NCBI GenBank assembly: GCA_031553195.1
Contig: JAVBLV010000068.1
Location: 1 to 55,918, forward strand
Length of the DNA stretch: 55,918 bases
Direction: 5' to 3'
DNA from: JAVBLV01 sp031553195
GTDB taxonomy: Bacteria; Bacteroidota; Bacteroidia; Bacteroidales; P3
Positions 48,921-55,918 of the stretch are shown one piece after another. Every line of letters starts with the position of its first letter. Positions within the stretch are counted from its first letter, which is position 1. A program made the translations under genes and the position numbers. The notes beneath the pieces are model-generated. The model made no database searches and was not told the DNA's origin. It saw only the letters and a program-made list of their open reading frames with translations.

Positions 48921-48953
48921 AGTGAGGGTTTCACTCATAGTGAAGCCCTCACT
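48921..48953 (+). terminator. Long hairpin after the WG lipoprotein gene
   Basis: AGTGAGGGTTTCACT (48921-48935), loop CAT, AGTGAAGCCCTCACT (48939-48953): a 15-bp stem with one G-T pair. It lacks a T run, so it may instead be an mRNA 3' end or a repeat element; compare 36745-36779. Confidence 0.55.
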
Positions 48954-49071
48954 AAACCAGAATTGTTTTTATAAAATCAGATAATATAAGAAGCCCTTTT
49001 AGTCCTGAGTTTCTTTTGTTTGTTAAGAAAATTATTGATGAGGACTTAAAACAATCAAAATTTTAACTATT

Positions 49072-49713
49072 ATGATGATGTACGGATTTATGGACAAGAT
49101 TATGCCAATTCTCGGCATTGCAGTTGTGATTGGAATTATTGTAATGATCAGAAAAAGGTCAAGAGGTTTTTATACCACAACACTGGTATTAACTCAAGTG
49201 AAAATCAACCGAATACCCGAAGACAATACCTTGATTTATATCAAAGGGCGGGCGTCAGGTCTTATTTCGTGGATACTTAATTTGATGAAATTGGCAGCCG
49301 ACGGAAGCTTATTGGTAACTACTGAAAAAGCACACTTCAACAGTTCGAGCCTTTCGGGCGACACCGACCATGTGGTAAGCCTCAAAAACGGTGTGGCAAG
49401 CGTTAGCTGCGAATACCACCGTTCGATCAGCCTTTTAATCTGGGCGGCGGTCACTGCATTCACAGGCTTTATACTATTGCTTACAGGGGTAGGATTTACT
49501 TCTTTTCTTTTGGCATTGGTGTTAGCCGGTATATTTTGCCTTATTTATTATTTCAACAAAAACATTGTTATTTGTTTAGAAACCAAAGGTGGAGCAATAT
49601 TCGGACTAAGGTTTAAACCCAGTTTTATTGAGAATATCAATATGGATATGAGCAGGGCAAAAGAAATTGTAGAAATAATCAACAATCAAGTAATTACTTT
49701 GCAAGCAAAATAA
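49072..49713 (+). CDS. Hypothetical membrane protein, possibly PH-like
   Basis: This 213-aa protein has one N-terminal membrane helix (8-26), a soluble beta-rich region at about 38-120 and two further helices (about 122-165), then a C-terminal soluble part (AIFGLRFKPSFIENINMDM) that resembles short bacterial PH-like domains. No motif lets me name it. Start at 49072 is preferred; Met at 49075 or the one at 49090 would work equally. It is the last gene of the accessory block and ends just before a strong terminator. Confidence 0.65.
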   Translation: MMMYGFMDKIMPILGIAVVIGIIVMIRKRSRGFYTTTLVLTQVKINRIPEDNTLIYIKGRASGLISWILNLMKLAADGSLLVTTEKAHFNSSSLSGDTDHVVSLKNGVASVSCEYHRSISLLIWAAVTAFTGFILLLTGVGFTSFLLALVLAGIFCLIYYFNKNIVICLETKGGAIFGLRFKPSFIENINMDMSRAKEIVEIINNQVITLQAK

Positions 49714-49737
49714 TATAGCGATAGTAAAAGATGTCAA

Positions 49738-49774
49738 AAAGAGGCTGCTCAATCCATTTTGAACAGCCTCTTTT
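49738..49774 (+). terminator. Terminator at the right end of the accessory block
   Basis: 15-bp stem with one G-T pair (49738-49752 with 49759-49773), loop TCCATT, T run at the end. Confidence 0.85.
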
Positions 49775-49852
49775 GCTAAACATGCTTAAGTTTAGTAAGA
49801 TTTTTTATTTCTGACGACCCATGCTTCGATGAGCGGAATATAGTAGACTGTT

Positions 49853-49875
49853 GAGCGGCAATTGCATTGTCGCTC
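49853..49875. repeat. Imperfect palindrome near the right junction
   Basis: GAGCGGCAAT-TGC-ATTGTCGCTC (one mismatch), followed at 49884-49902 by a second AATT-rich near-palindrome. It has the same three-base-loop form as the 37.0-37.15 kb hairpins. Confidence 0.55.
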
Positions 49876-49934
49876 GGAACATGGAGCAATTTGCAATTGT
49901 GCGGTATTTACTTTGTTGTTTAGTAAATAATGGA

Positions 49935-50043
49935 ATGCGGGAAACCGACAAAATGATTCTCGACGTTATGACTTCAAAATAAATTGATCCGCTTTTGTTG
50001 AATGGTTGAATAATTGAGCAATTCAATTATTCAACCATTCAAC
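49935..50043. repeat. Right copy of the direct repeat bracketing the accessory block
   Basis: Carries the final 13 codons and stop of the desulfidase-like gene without the rest of it, then the 3' hairpin. Here the hairpin is a perfect 21-bp stem (49997-50017 with 50023-50043, loop GCAAT). The left copy at 35526 pairs the same arm with two wobble pairs instead. The flanking sequence on either side is unrelated to that of the left copy. Confidence 0.9.
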
Positions 50044-50182
50044 TATCCAACTTTAAGCCTCGCCATCAACTCATAATCTTCAACAAAACAGATAATTATT
50101 TCTAAAACCAAATTTGGCATATATTTTGTTTCATATAGTTTAAAAGTTTGGTAATTTACATCAATTAAAATTTTAGATCAAC

Positions 50183-50866
50183 ATGAAAACAATTCAAATT
50201 ATTCTTTTGTCCATATTTATTATGGCATCCTGCAAACTTGCGAATGCTCAACTTTCTTTTGGACTGAAAGCAGGAATGAATGTCGCTACAGTATCCAATT
50301 ATGATAATATTGATATACCTAGCGCCGTCCAGGCTTCTTTTAGCGCAAGCGGAAGTAGTTCCTACCGAATTGGTTATAATGCAGGTCTATTTATAAATTA
50401 TACTGCATTCGAAGATCGTTTTGCTTTTCAACCCGAAGTTCTGTTTTCAAATCAAGGGATGAAATACTCGGGAGATATTTTTGGTATTCCTAACTCTTCA
50501 TTTGAGGCAACCGCAAAAATCGATTATGTAAATATCCCTTTGATGGTTCAGTTCTATTTCATTAAAAAGATATTATATATCGAACTCGGGCCGCAAGTGG
50601 GATTCATTGCAAATGCCTCGGGCGATTACAACGCAATTCTGGGAAGTTTGTCTTACGACGATAATTGGGATATCCGGGATGACTTAAACACCGTTGATTT
50701 TTCGATTGCGGCGGGTCTTGGATTCAAAATCCCGAAATTACCGCTAGGAGTTAATGCGCGCTATACGGTAGGACTTACAAATGTCAGTAAGAATCCGGGC
50801 AATGACGGAAGTTACAATAGCGTATTCCAATTCGGCATATTTGCAAAGTTTGGAAATAATGATTAA
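50183..50866 (+). CDS. Outer-membrane beta-barrel protein (PorT/OmpX-like)
   Basis: This 227-aa protein has a signal peptide and then SFGLKAGMNVATVSN, the typical opening of the Bacteroidetes outer-membrane beta-barrel domain. Alternating hydrophobic strands run to the last residue (FQFGIFAKFGNN). The signal can be read as a lipobox (MASCK, Cys17) or as ordinary processing after ANA near residue 23; the latter fits a barrel better. Exact ligand or role unknown. It starts the conserved flank beyond the bracketing repeat. Confidence 0.85.
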   Translation: MKTIQIILLSIFIMASCKLANAQLSFGLKAGMNVATVSNYDNIDIPSAVQASFSASGSSSYRIGYNAGLFINYTAFEDRFAFQPEVLFSNQGMKYSGDIFGIPNSSFEATAKIDYVNIPLMVQFYFIKKILYIELGPQVGFIANASGDYNAILGSLSYDDNWDIRDDLNTVDFSIAAGLGFKIPKLPLGVNARYTVGLTNVSKNPGNDGSYNSVFQFGIFAKFGNND

Positions 50867-50873
50867 TTTTTTT

Positions 50874-51039
50874 TTAGAAGAGGTTGTTTAAATCTAAACT
50901 AAGAATGCCTCTCTTCTCAATAACGCTTGTTATTTGTATTTCCTTTACAGGACAAGAGAGAAAGAACAATAACCATCCCTTTAAATAATCTGTTTTGATT
51001 ACTTTAGGAAACTAACAGCATTTAAACAACCTCTTCTAA
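50874..51039. mobile_element. MITE-like element with 20-bp perfect terminal inverted repeats
   Basis: 166 bp bounded by perfect 20-bp inverted repeats (50874-50893 and 51020-51039; outer sequence TTAGAAGAGGTTGTTTAAAT). No open frame inside. Ends match those of the element at 29212 (TTAGAGGTCGTTTAAAT). The outer TTAG/CTAA fits YTAR target preference. The TAG at the right end is also the stop codon of the small gene at 51036. Confidence 0.7.
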
Positions 51040-51266
51040 TACTTAAGCTTTTTGTTCCTCGGTTTGAATGAAAAGGCGGTTTCTTTTTCCTCCGTATCCT
51101 GGTTCTGAATAAACTTACCGGGTTTTATGTGGGGATTTTCTTTAAAAAATTTCCGCTTTGCGCGGGCTGTAAGCCATCTCGAATAAAATGGGAAAACGAC
51201 ATTGCGGCACAAGATAAAAAGCGCGTACAAAATAAAAATTACAATAAGCAGGGTCAGTATCTTCAT
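51036..51266 (-). CDS. Small membrane protein, DUF4834-like
   Basis: This 76-aa protein has one N-terminal membrane helix (4-18, LLIVIFILYALFIL) and a basic tail (RAKRKFFKENPHIKPGKF). It resembles the small DUF4834 proteins of Bacteroidales by size and the FF-rich segment, but this is memory, not a search. Its stop codon TAG lies in the end of a MITE-like element. It is 46 bases downstream of the SpoIID-like gene on the same strand, so probably co-transcribed. Confidence 0.6.
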   Translation of the reverse strand: MKILTLLIVIFILYALFILCRNVVFPFYSRWLTARAKRKFFKENPHIKPGKFIQNQDTEEKETAFSFKPRNKKLKY

Positions 51267-51312
51267 TTATCTTAGTATAATTAGTATTCCATTCGTTAAA
51301 TTTCCCGGCAAG

Positions 51313-52509
51313 CTAATTCGCCATATCCTGATTGGAGTTTTCAATTTGTTTCTCCTCGTTCACAGATAAGATCTTGGCCCCTTCGTAGTAATAAAGCAAT
51401 ACGTCTTTGTAGGCATAGCCTAACTCGACCATGCGGATAGCTCCTTCCTGGCTAAGTCCGACCCCATGCCCATATCCTTTTCCAATCAGTTTTATATTTT
51501 CGTTCTCACGAATTACGGAAAAGAAAGTAGATCGTAATCTCAGATCGTTGCGGATTGTTTTTAACGGAACTGCACAAATGTTTGACTTTCTCTCGTCTTG
51601 CGTAAAATTAAGCAATTCATCCCTTATTTTCTCATTATTGACGTCCAGACCGTGCTTTTTAGAAAAATACGACAGCCATTCGTTAATGGAAAATTCCTTT
51701 TCCCAATTCGTATTTTTCATTGACAAAGAAAATGTATCCGGCCTGCTTCTTAAGTAAGAAATAGGCCTTATCCAGACATCTTCCGAATTGGCTGTTTGTC
51801 CGCCCGAATTGGAGTGAAAAGCCGCGTCTATCAATTGTCCCGAACTATCGATAATAATCTCCCCTTTACTCTCCATTGCGCCTGTCAAAACCTCCGGTTT
51901 CAAGCATCGGTTTTTATACGCCTGACAATGCACGCCATCGCATAAATTAAATCCTTCGCTTTGATGTTTATTAATATTTTTTAAAGCGTAGGTACGCGAT
52001 ATAATAGATTGTATTTTAAAAATATCGATACATTCGGGCTTACCGTAAATTTCAGATTGCACCACTCCGGCAACATAATTCTCGGGATTCACATCGTTGA
52101 TTAAATAAAGTGAATTATTGCTTGCTTTGATAAGCAAATTATCGTCGTACGAACGTTTTTCGCCCCCCGACGGCATTATGCAAAAAATGTTTTTGAATCC
52201 GGCGGATTGTATCTTAACAGACGGGTAATTCCCCAATGATTTATTATTATACGCAATATTTACCTTGTTGCCTGCGGCTTTTGCTTCTAACAAATCGCCC
52301 CTGACTAACATTTTAGAGTCATCGTTAAGCGTGTCTCCTTTTCCTGTAATGAGATAATATCTCCCTAACTCTACCTTTACTTTTATGGACGAAAGTTGTT
52401 TATCGGAGTAAAGCTTTATCAACAAATTCTGGCTCCATCCGGCAACGCTATAAATTATCAGCGCGCACAAAAAGATAATATGTATGAATTTGCTTTTCAC
52501 CTTAGTCAT
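51313..52509 (-). CDS. SpoIID/LytB domain-containing protein
   Basis: This 398-aa exported protein has an N-terminal membrane or signal segment (FIHIIFLCALIIYSVAG) and a SpoIID/LytB domain: VNPENYVAGVVQSEI, RTYALKN, the conserved DAAFHSNSGGQTANSEDVW, and GYGHGVGLSQEGAIRM. SpoIID-type proteins are lytic transglycosylases acting on stripped glycan strands; in Gram-negatives the role is thought to be cell-wall remodelling. Its start overlaps the lpxB stop by 8 bases, so it is translated from the same mRNA. Confidence 0.9.
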   Translation of the reverse strand: MTKVKSKFIHIIFLCALIIYSVAGWSQNLLIKLYSDKQLSSIKVKVELGRYYLITGKGDTLNDDSKMLVRGDLLEAKAAGNKVNIAYNNKSLGNYPSVKIQSAGFKNIFCIMPSGGEKRSYDDNLLIKASNNSLYLINDVNPENYVAGVVQSEIYGKPECIDIFKIQSIISRTYALKNINKHQSEGFNLCDGVHCQAYKNRCLKPEVLTGAMESKGEIIIDSSGQLIDAAFHSNSGGQTANSEDVWIRPISYLRSRPDTFSLSMKNTNWEKEFSINEWLSYFSKKHGLDVNNEKIRDELLNFTQDERKSNICAVPLKTIRNDLRLRSTFFSVIRENENIKLIGKGYGHGVGLSQEGAIRMVELGYAYKDVLLYYYEGAKILSVNEEKQIENSNQDMAN

Positions 52510-53635
52510 TTTGATATTGGATAATCAGATCGGCGATTCGCGAAGATGCTCCCCTCTCTCCCAATTGTTTACGTAATTCTGCAAAATTAGTTTGCATCTT
52601 TTGCCGGTAAATTTCATCTTTTGCAATCAAATCGAATTCCCGCTCCAAACGAGCAACGCTTAAATCACTCTGTATTAACTCTGTTACAACAGGGGCGTCC
52701 ATTATCAAATTTACCAATGAGATATACTTGATTTTAACAATACTACGCGCAATGAAGTAAGAGATCCAGGTACTTTTGTAGCAAACTACTTCGGGAACAT
52801 TAAACAAAGCCGTTTCTAAAGTAGCGGTTCCCGAAGTAACAAGAGCCGCATGCGCATTTTGCAAAAGCAAATAAGTTTCATTAAAGATAATTTTTACATT
52901 TGCATCCTGAATAAAGGGTTTGTAAAAACTTTCGCCTAAAGAAGTCATACCGGCAATAACAAACTGGAAATCTTTATTTTTTTCGGCAATAACAAGCATA
53001 ATCGAAAGCATTTTGTTGATTTCCTGTTTCCGGCTCCCGGGCAAAAGCGCAATGACAGGCCTTTTGTCTAATCCGTGTTTTAGTTTGAAATTATCCTCGT
53101 CTTTATTTTGATTGAAATCCGAAATTGCATCCAGTAGAGGATGTCCGACAAAATCCACATCCATGCCGTTTGCCTTAAAAAACGGTCTTTCAAAAGGAAG
53201 AATTACAAATAATTTATCTAACACTTTGCGCATCGTTTTAATCCGCCCCTTCTTCCAGGCCCAAACCTGGGGCGCTATGTAGAAAAAAGTTTTGATGCCG
53301 TGTTTATGCGTAAACTTTGCTATCGGGAGATTAAATCCGGAATAATCTACTAAAATAACAAGATCCGGTTTGTATTGCAAAATATCGTTCTTACAAAACT
53401 TCATGTTGCGCAAAATAGTGCGCAGATTGAATAAGACCTCGATAAAACCCATGAATGCCAAATCTTTGTAATGCTTTACCAATTCCGCTCCCTGCGCTTT
53501 CATCAAATCGCCTCCCCAACAACGAAATTCTGCTGACGGTTCTCGTTTTTTGAGTTCCTTTATTAAATTAGAAGCATGAAGGTCACCCGACGCTTCCCCT
53601 GCAATAATATAGTATTTTCGAGATTTGAAATTCAT
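52502..53635 (-). CDS. lpxB: Lipid-A-disaccharide synthase LpxB
   Basis: This 377-aa GT19 glycosyltransferase joins UDP-diacylglucosamine and lipid X in lipid A synthesis, at the inner membrane. Seen: the opening YYIIAGEASGDLHASNLIKEL, VILVDYSGFNLPIAK, FYIAPQVWAWKKGR, LLPGSRKQEI and VTSGTATLETALF. Length is normal. It is in the middle of a compact operon with surE, a small membrane protein and spoIID. Confidence 0.95.
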   Translation of the reverse strand: MNFKSRKYYIIAGEASGDLHASNLIKELKKREPSAEFRCWGGDLMKAQGAELVKHYKDLAFMGFIEVLFNLRTILRNMKFCKNDILQYKPDLVILVDYSGFNLPIAKFTHKHGIKTFFYIAPQVWAWKKGRIKTMRKVLDKLFVILPFERPFFKANGMDVDFVGHPLLDAISDFNQNKDEDNFKLKHGLDKRPVIALLPGSRKQEINKMLSIMLVIAEKNKDFQFVIAGMTSLGESFYKPFIQDANVKIIFNETYLLLQNAHAALVTSGTATLETALFNVPEVVCYKSTWISYFIARSIVKIKYISLVNLIMDAPVVTELIQSDLSVARLEREFDLIAKDEIYRQKMQTNFAELRKQLGERGASSRIADLIIQYQND

Positions 53636-53664
53636 TAAACGATTCCGTTTTTTGAAATGAAAAT

Positions 53665-53946
53665 TTAAATATTTATTTCTCCCGATCTCATCAAATAAAC
53701 CAAAAACGATATCATAAAAACGAAAGTAATAACAATGAGGGTGTAAGCCGTCTTATGATAGTGCAGATTTTTTAAGTAATAACGTATAAATATAATATTG
53801 GGAATAAATGCCAGTAAGAAAAAGCGCAGATTACCGCTCTTCTCTATTCCCGCTATTCCCAATATGACATAAATAATCCCCAATAACAGTATTGTTGAAC
53901 CGATTCCCAGAATCAATCCCGTTGCAATATTATCTTTTTTAAACAT
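53665..53946 (-). CDS. Small two- to three-helix membrane protein
   Basis: This 93-aa protein has three hydrophobic stretches (8-30, 38-52, 63-85). Not recognised. Its start overlaps the surE end by 8 bases and its end is 29 bases before lpxB, so it is part of the operon. It is a conserved neighbour of surE and lpxB in related bacteria as far as I recall, but no function is known. Confidence 0.75.
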   Translation of the reverse strand: MFKKDNIATGLILGIGSTILLLGIIYVILGIAGIEKSGNLRFFLLAFIPNIIFIRYYLKNLHYHKTAYTLIVITFVFMISFLVYLMRSGEINI

Positions 53947-54721
53947 TTTCCAATCGTCCTTTTAAATTATCAATACATTCATAATGCGTAAAATCATACT
54001 GTACAGGGACAACCGAAATATAATTGTTGTCCAAAGCCCAAATATCGTCTTCTTCTGTTATTCCATTAGCCTTAAAATCGCCGGTAAGCCAAAAATAATT
54101 ATGTCCGCGCGGATCAATGCGATTTTCATAAGAGTCTACCCAACAAGCATTTGCCTGTCTACAGATACGGATGCCTTTTATTTCTTCGGTTTTAACGGCC
54201 GGGATATTCACATTCAGGCAAACATTTTTCGGAAGGTCATTTCTCAGAACATCCTCTACAATCTGGAGGATAAAAGGTTCGGCAGCCAAAAAATCGGCGT
54301 CTTTCGAGTAGTCGAGCAACGAAAAACCAATAGAAGGAAACCCATTCATACTCGATTCCAATGCGGCTCCCATCGTTCCCGAATAAATAATGTTTATCGA
54401 TGCATTAGATCCATGGTTAATGCCCGAAACCACCAAATCCGGCTTCTGTTCCTGAAAAAACAAATGTTGAGCCAGCTTCACGCAATCGACGGGCGTGCCG
54501 GCGCAAGCATACTCTTGGTAAAATTCCTTTTTTTCGATGAGACGGGCTCTTAAAGGAATCAAAGAAGTAATTGAATGACTCATTCCCGACATAGGTTCTT
54601 CCGGAGCCATAACAACAACATCGCCAATCTTTTGCATAATTTGTATAAGCGCGCGTATTCCCTTGGCGTGGATGCCATCGTCATTTGTTATCAGTATCAG
54701 CGGGCGTTTTTTCGGTGTCAT
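53939..54721 (-). CDS. surE: 5'/3'-nucleotidase SurE
   Basis: This 260-aa metal-dependent phosphatase acts on nucleoside monophosphates and short polyphosphates. Seen: NDDGIHAKGI with the metal-binding Asp14 and Asp15, MSGMSHSITS, VSGINHGSNASINIIYSGT and GFPSIGFSLLD. The start at 54721 gives the normal N-terminus and overlaps the end of the DUF502 gene by 41 bases, so translation is probably coupled. Confidence 0.95.
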   Translation of the reverse strand: MTPKKRPLILITNDDGIHAKGIRALIQIMQKIGDVVVMAPEEPMSGMSHSITSLIPLRARLIEKKEFYQEYACAGTPVDCVKLAQHLFFQEQKPDLVVSGINHGSNASINIIYSGTMGAALESSMNGFPSIGFSLLDYSKDADFLAAEPFILQIVEDVLRNDLPKNVCLNVNIPAVKTEEIKGIRICRQANACWVDSYENRIDPRGHNYFWLTGDFKANGITEEDDIWALDNNYISVVPVQYDFTHYECIDNLKGRLENV

Positions 54722-55361
54722 TGTTATGCGTATGTTTTTCTATTATTTCTGTTAATCCTCCCGAAATGGCGAACTTTAACGCTTCGGCCGAAGACAAATG
54801 CAATTCGGTTATATTGTCAACATGGACGATTACCAAATCGCCCATCACAGCATAGGAAAAAGGCATATAGACCGAAACCATGTTTGAGCTTAGTTTCAAT
54901 TTGCTCAAATCTTTTTGCGTAATAAAACCGATCCTGTACATTTCCGGATTCTCGGAGGTCTTCACCAATACGGGATTACTAAACTTTTTTTCCTTTCCGA
55001 CAAAAGCCGAGAAAATATCTTTTATGGCTGAATAAACCGTATTAATAACGGGAATACGGGCAATAAAATTGGAAATAAAACTGGCAATTGGCTTGGCGAT
55101 AACCGTTTTTCCGAAATAACCGGTAAAAATAATAAGGGCTAGCATCATAGCTAATCCCAAACCCGGTATTTTTATCCCTAACAGATCATTCGTCAGAAAA
55201 GATGAAAAGCCGTTAACAATATCAAATACAATAAATAAGATATAGAGCGTCAGGCCAATGGGAGCAATATAAAGTAATCCTTGCAGGAAGTATGCGCCCA
55301 ATGATTTAAAAAAATTCTTCATGACCTTTGATTTTCTATGCAAAGATACGGATAATATCAA
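54681..55361 (-). CDS. DUF502 family membrane protein
   Basis: This 226-aa protein has two close membrane helices (about 22-45 and 64-88) and a soluble region with IPVINTVYSAIKDIFSAF and VYMPFSYAVMGDLVIVH, both typical of the DUF502 family. The role of the family is unknown. The C-terminus is low-complexity (NDTEKTPADTDNK) and overlaps surE. It is the first gene of the surE-lpxB-spoIID unit. Confidence 0.9.
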   Translation of the reverse strand: MILSVSLHRKSKVMKNFFKSLGAYFLQGLLYIAPIGLTLYILFIVFDIVNGFSSFLTNDLLGIKIPGLGLAMMLALIIFTGYFGKTVIAKPIASFISNFIARIPVINTVYSAIKDIFSAFVGKEKKFSNPVLVKTSENPEMYRIGFITQKDLSKLKLSSNMVSVYMPFSYAVMGDLVIVHVDNITELHLSSAEALKFAISGGLTEIIEKHTHNNDTEKTPADTDNK

Positions 55362-55429
55362 AGCGTTTCTTTAAAGACGGCGTCGATTTATGGGGATAGC
55401 AGAGCGTTTATCTGCTGGTCTGCAAGTCA

Positions 55430-55690
55430 AAAGTTAAAAAGGATTATTGCTGATTGAATCATCATCTTCAATTGAATCATTGTTTACTTCTCGAATCAAT
55501 GGTTCGACCTCCGAGTAGTCCTTTATCATTTTTACGGTAATCAATACAAATAAAATTCCTATCATATCTGCTATCATATTTACAACCGTACCCGTATCAT
55601 TTCATCCAAAGCGTTTGCTTTTATAGAATATCTAAATGCAAATTGCCCGATAATGCCGTTTATTATCCAAAGCGCCCATCACAATCCTAC
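55430..55690 (-). pseudogene. Membrane-protein remnant, DUF4328-like
   Basis: On the minus strand, two frames join across a frameshift near 55585: WALWIINGIIGQFAFRYS, then a second frame with MIADMIGILFVLITVKMI, KDYSEVEPLI and an acidic end before a stop near 55434. A run of W-LWIIN plus MI-DYSEVEPL recalls C-termini of DUF4328 membrane proteins. It is interrupted and lacks a start, so it is non-functional unless the assembly is wrong here. Confidence 0.45.
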
Positions 55691-55837
55691 ATATTTTATA
55701 GAAAAGCTATCATTATGCCGAATTTGAACTATAAAATTGAGTTCTGGTTTTGTTCATAAACTATATTTATCTTTGCAAGTCTCTGCAAAAACAGGATATT
55801 CATTTTAGGCATGATTTTTGTATGTAGTAAGTAGGGT

Positions 55838-55918
55838 CGGGGGGGGGGGGTTATTAAACGCCCCCCCACCCAATAAAAAAAAAAAATAAAAAAAAAAAAA
55901 AAAACACAAAATAATGTG
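55838..55918. other. Homopolymer-rich end, probable assembly artefact
   Basis: A run of about 13 G, a run of C and long A-runs follow one another at the very end of the window. This is unlike the rest and typical of a low-quality contig end. I see no gene in it. Confidence 0.7.

Noticed and set aside
53984..54553. 189-codon frame antisense to surE
   Set aside because: surE carries all its motifs on the other strand; no evidence for a second gene.

Overview
This window comes from an anaerobic, AT-rich member of the Bacteroidales. The evidence is the set of type IX secretion (T9SS) C-terminal sorting domains, BspA-like leucine-rich repeats, a GH97 glucosidase lipoprotein, Bacteroidetes-type promoters (TTTG, about 20 bp, TAnnTTTG), an HU-like protein of the Bacteroidetes type, WG-repeat proteins, the block DUF502-surE-lpxB-spoIID, and an [FeFe]-hydrogenase maturase (HydE). 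The exact species cannot be read from the sequence; a gut-associated lineage is plausible.

Region by region: (1) 1-20.5 kb holds two giant paralogous secreted adhesins of 2141 and 3436 aa. They are built from alternating fibronectin-III-like and jelly-roll (cleaved-adhesin / choice-of-anchor-J-like) modules and end in nearly identical T9SS tails followed by homologous terminators. The 1.8 kb between them contains the debris of a second flavodoxin locus. (2) 20.5-35.6 kb is ordinary chromosomal metabolism: a cardiolipin synthase remnant, a GH97 enzyme, hydE, recN, a fumarylacetoacetate-hydrolase-fold enzyme, an O-methyltransferase, flavodoxin with a DUF2023 partner, a HEAT-like protein, an acetate transporter, ahcY, arcC and a cysteine desulfidase / serine dehydratase-like enzyme. 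(3) 35.6-49.9 kb is an accessory block of envelope genes: an HU-like protein, a four-helix-bundle protein, a lipoprotein, an operon of unknown membrane and coiled-coil proteins, a BspA/T9SS protein, a beta-helix protein, a three-repeat T9SS protein, two WG-repeat proteins and a PH-like membrane protein. Its spacers are rich in short palindromes. (4) 50-55.4 kb returns to conserved genes: an outer-membrane barrel, spoIID-like, lpxB, surE and DUF502.

The most striking non-gene structure is a direct repeat of about 110 bp (62 bp identical) that brackets the accessory block: the last codons, stop and 3' hairpin of the desulfidase-like gene at 35.5 kb recur at 49.9 kb, and two of the differences keep or strengthen RNA base pairing. 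Other structures are a ~165 bp MITE-like family whose TTAG ends supply stop codons for two genes, a duplicated flavodoxin promoter carrying a conserved palindrome, an array of about 8.5 iteron-like 22-bp repeats, a family of AATT-NNN-AATT hairpins, and a palindromic element inserted in frame within a T9SS sorting domain.

I found no CRISPR array, tRNA or rRNA gene, and no integrase or transposase gene. Function of the accessory block is inferred only as cell-envelope or surface related; most of its proteins are not recognisable beyond domain level.
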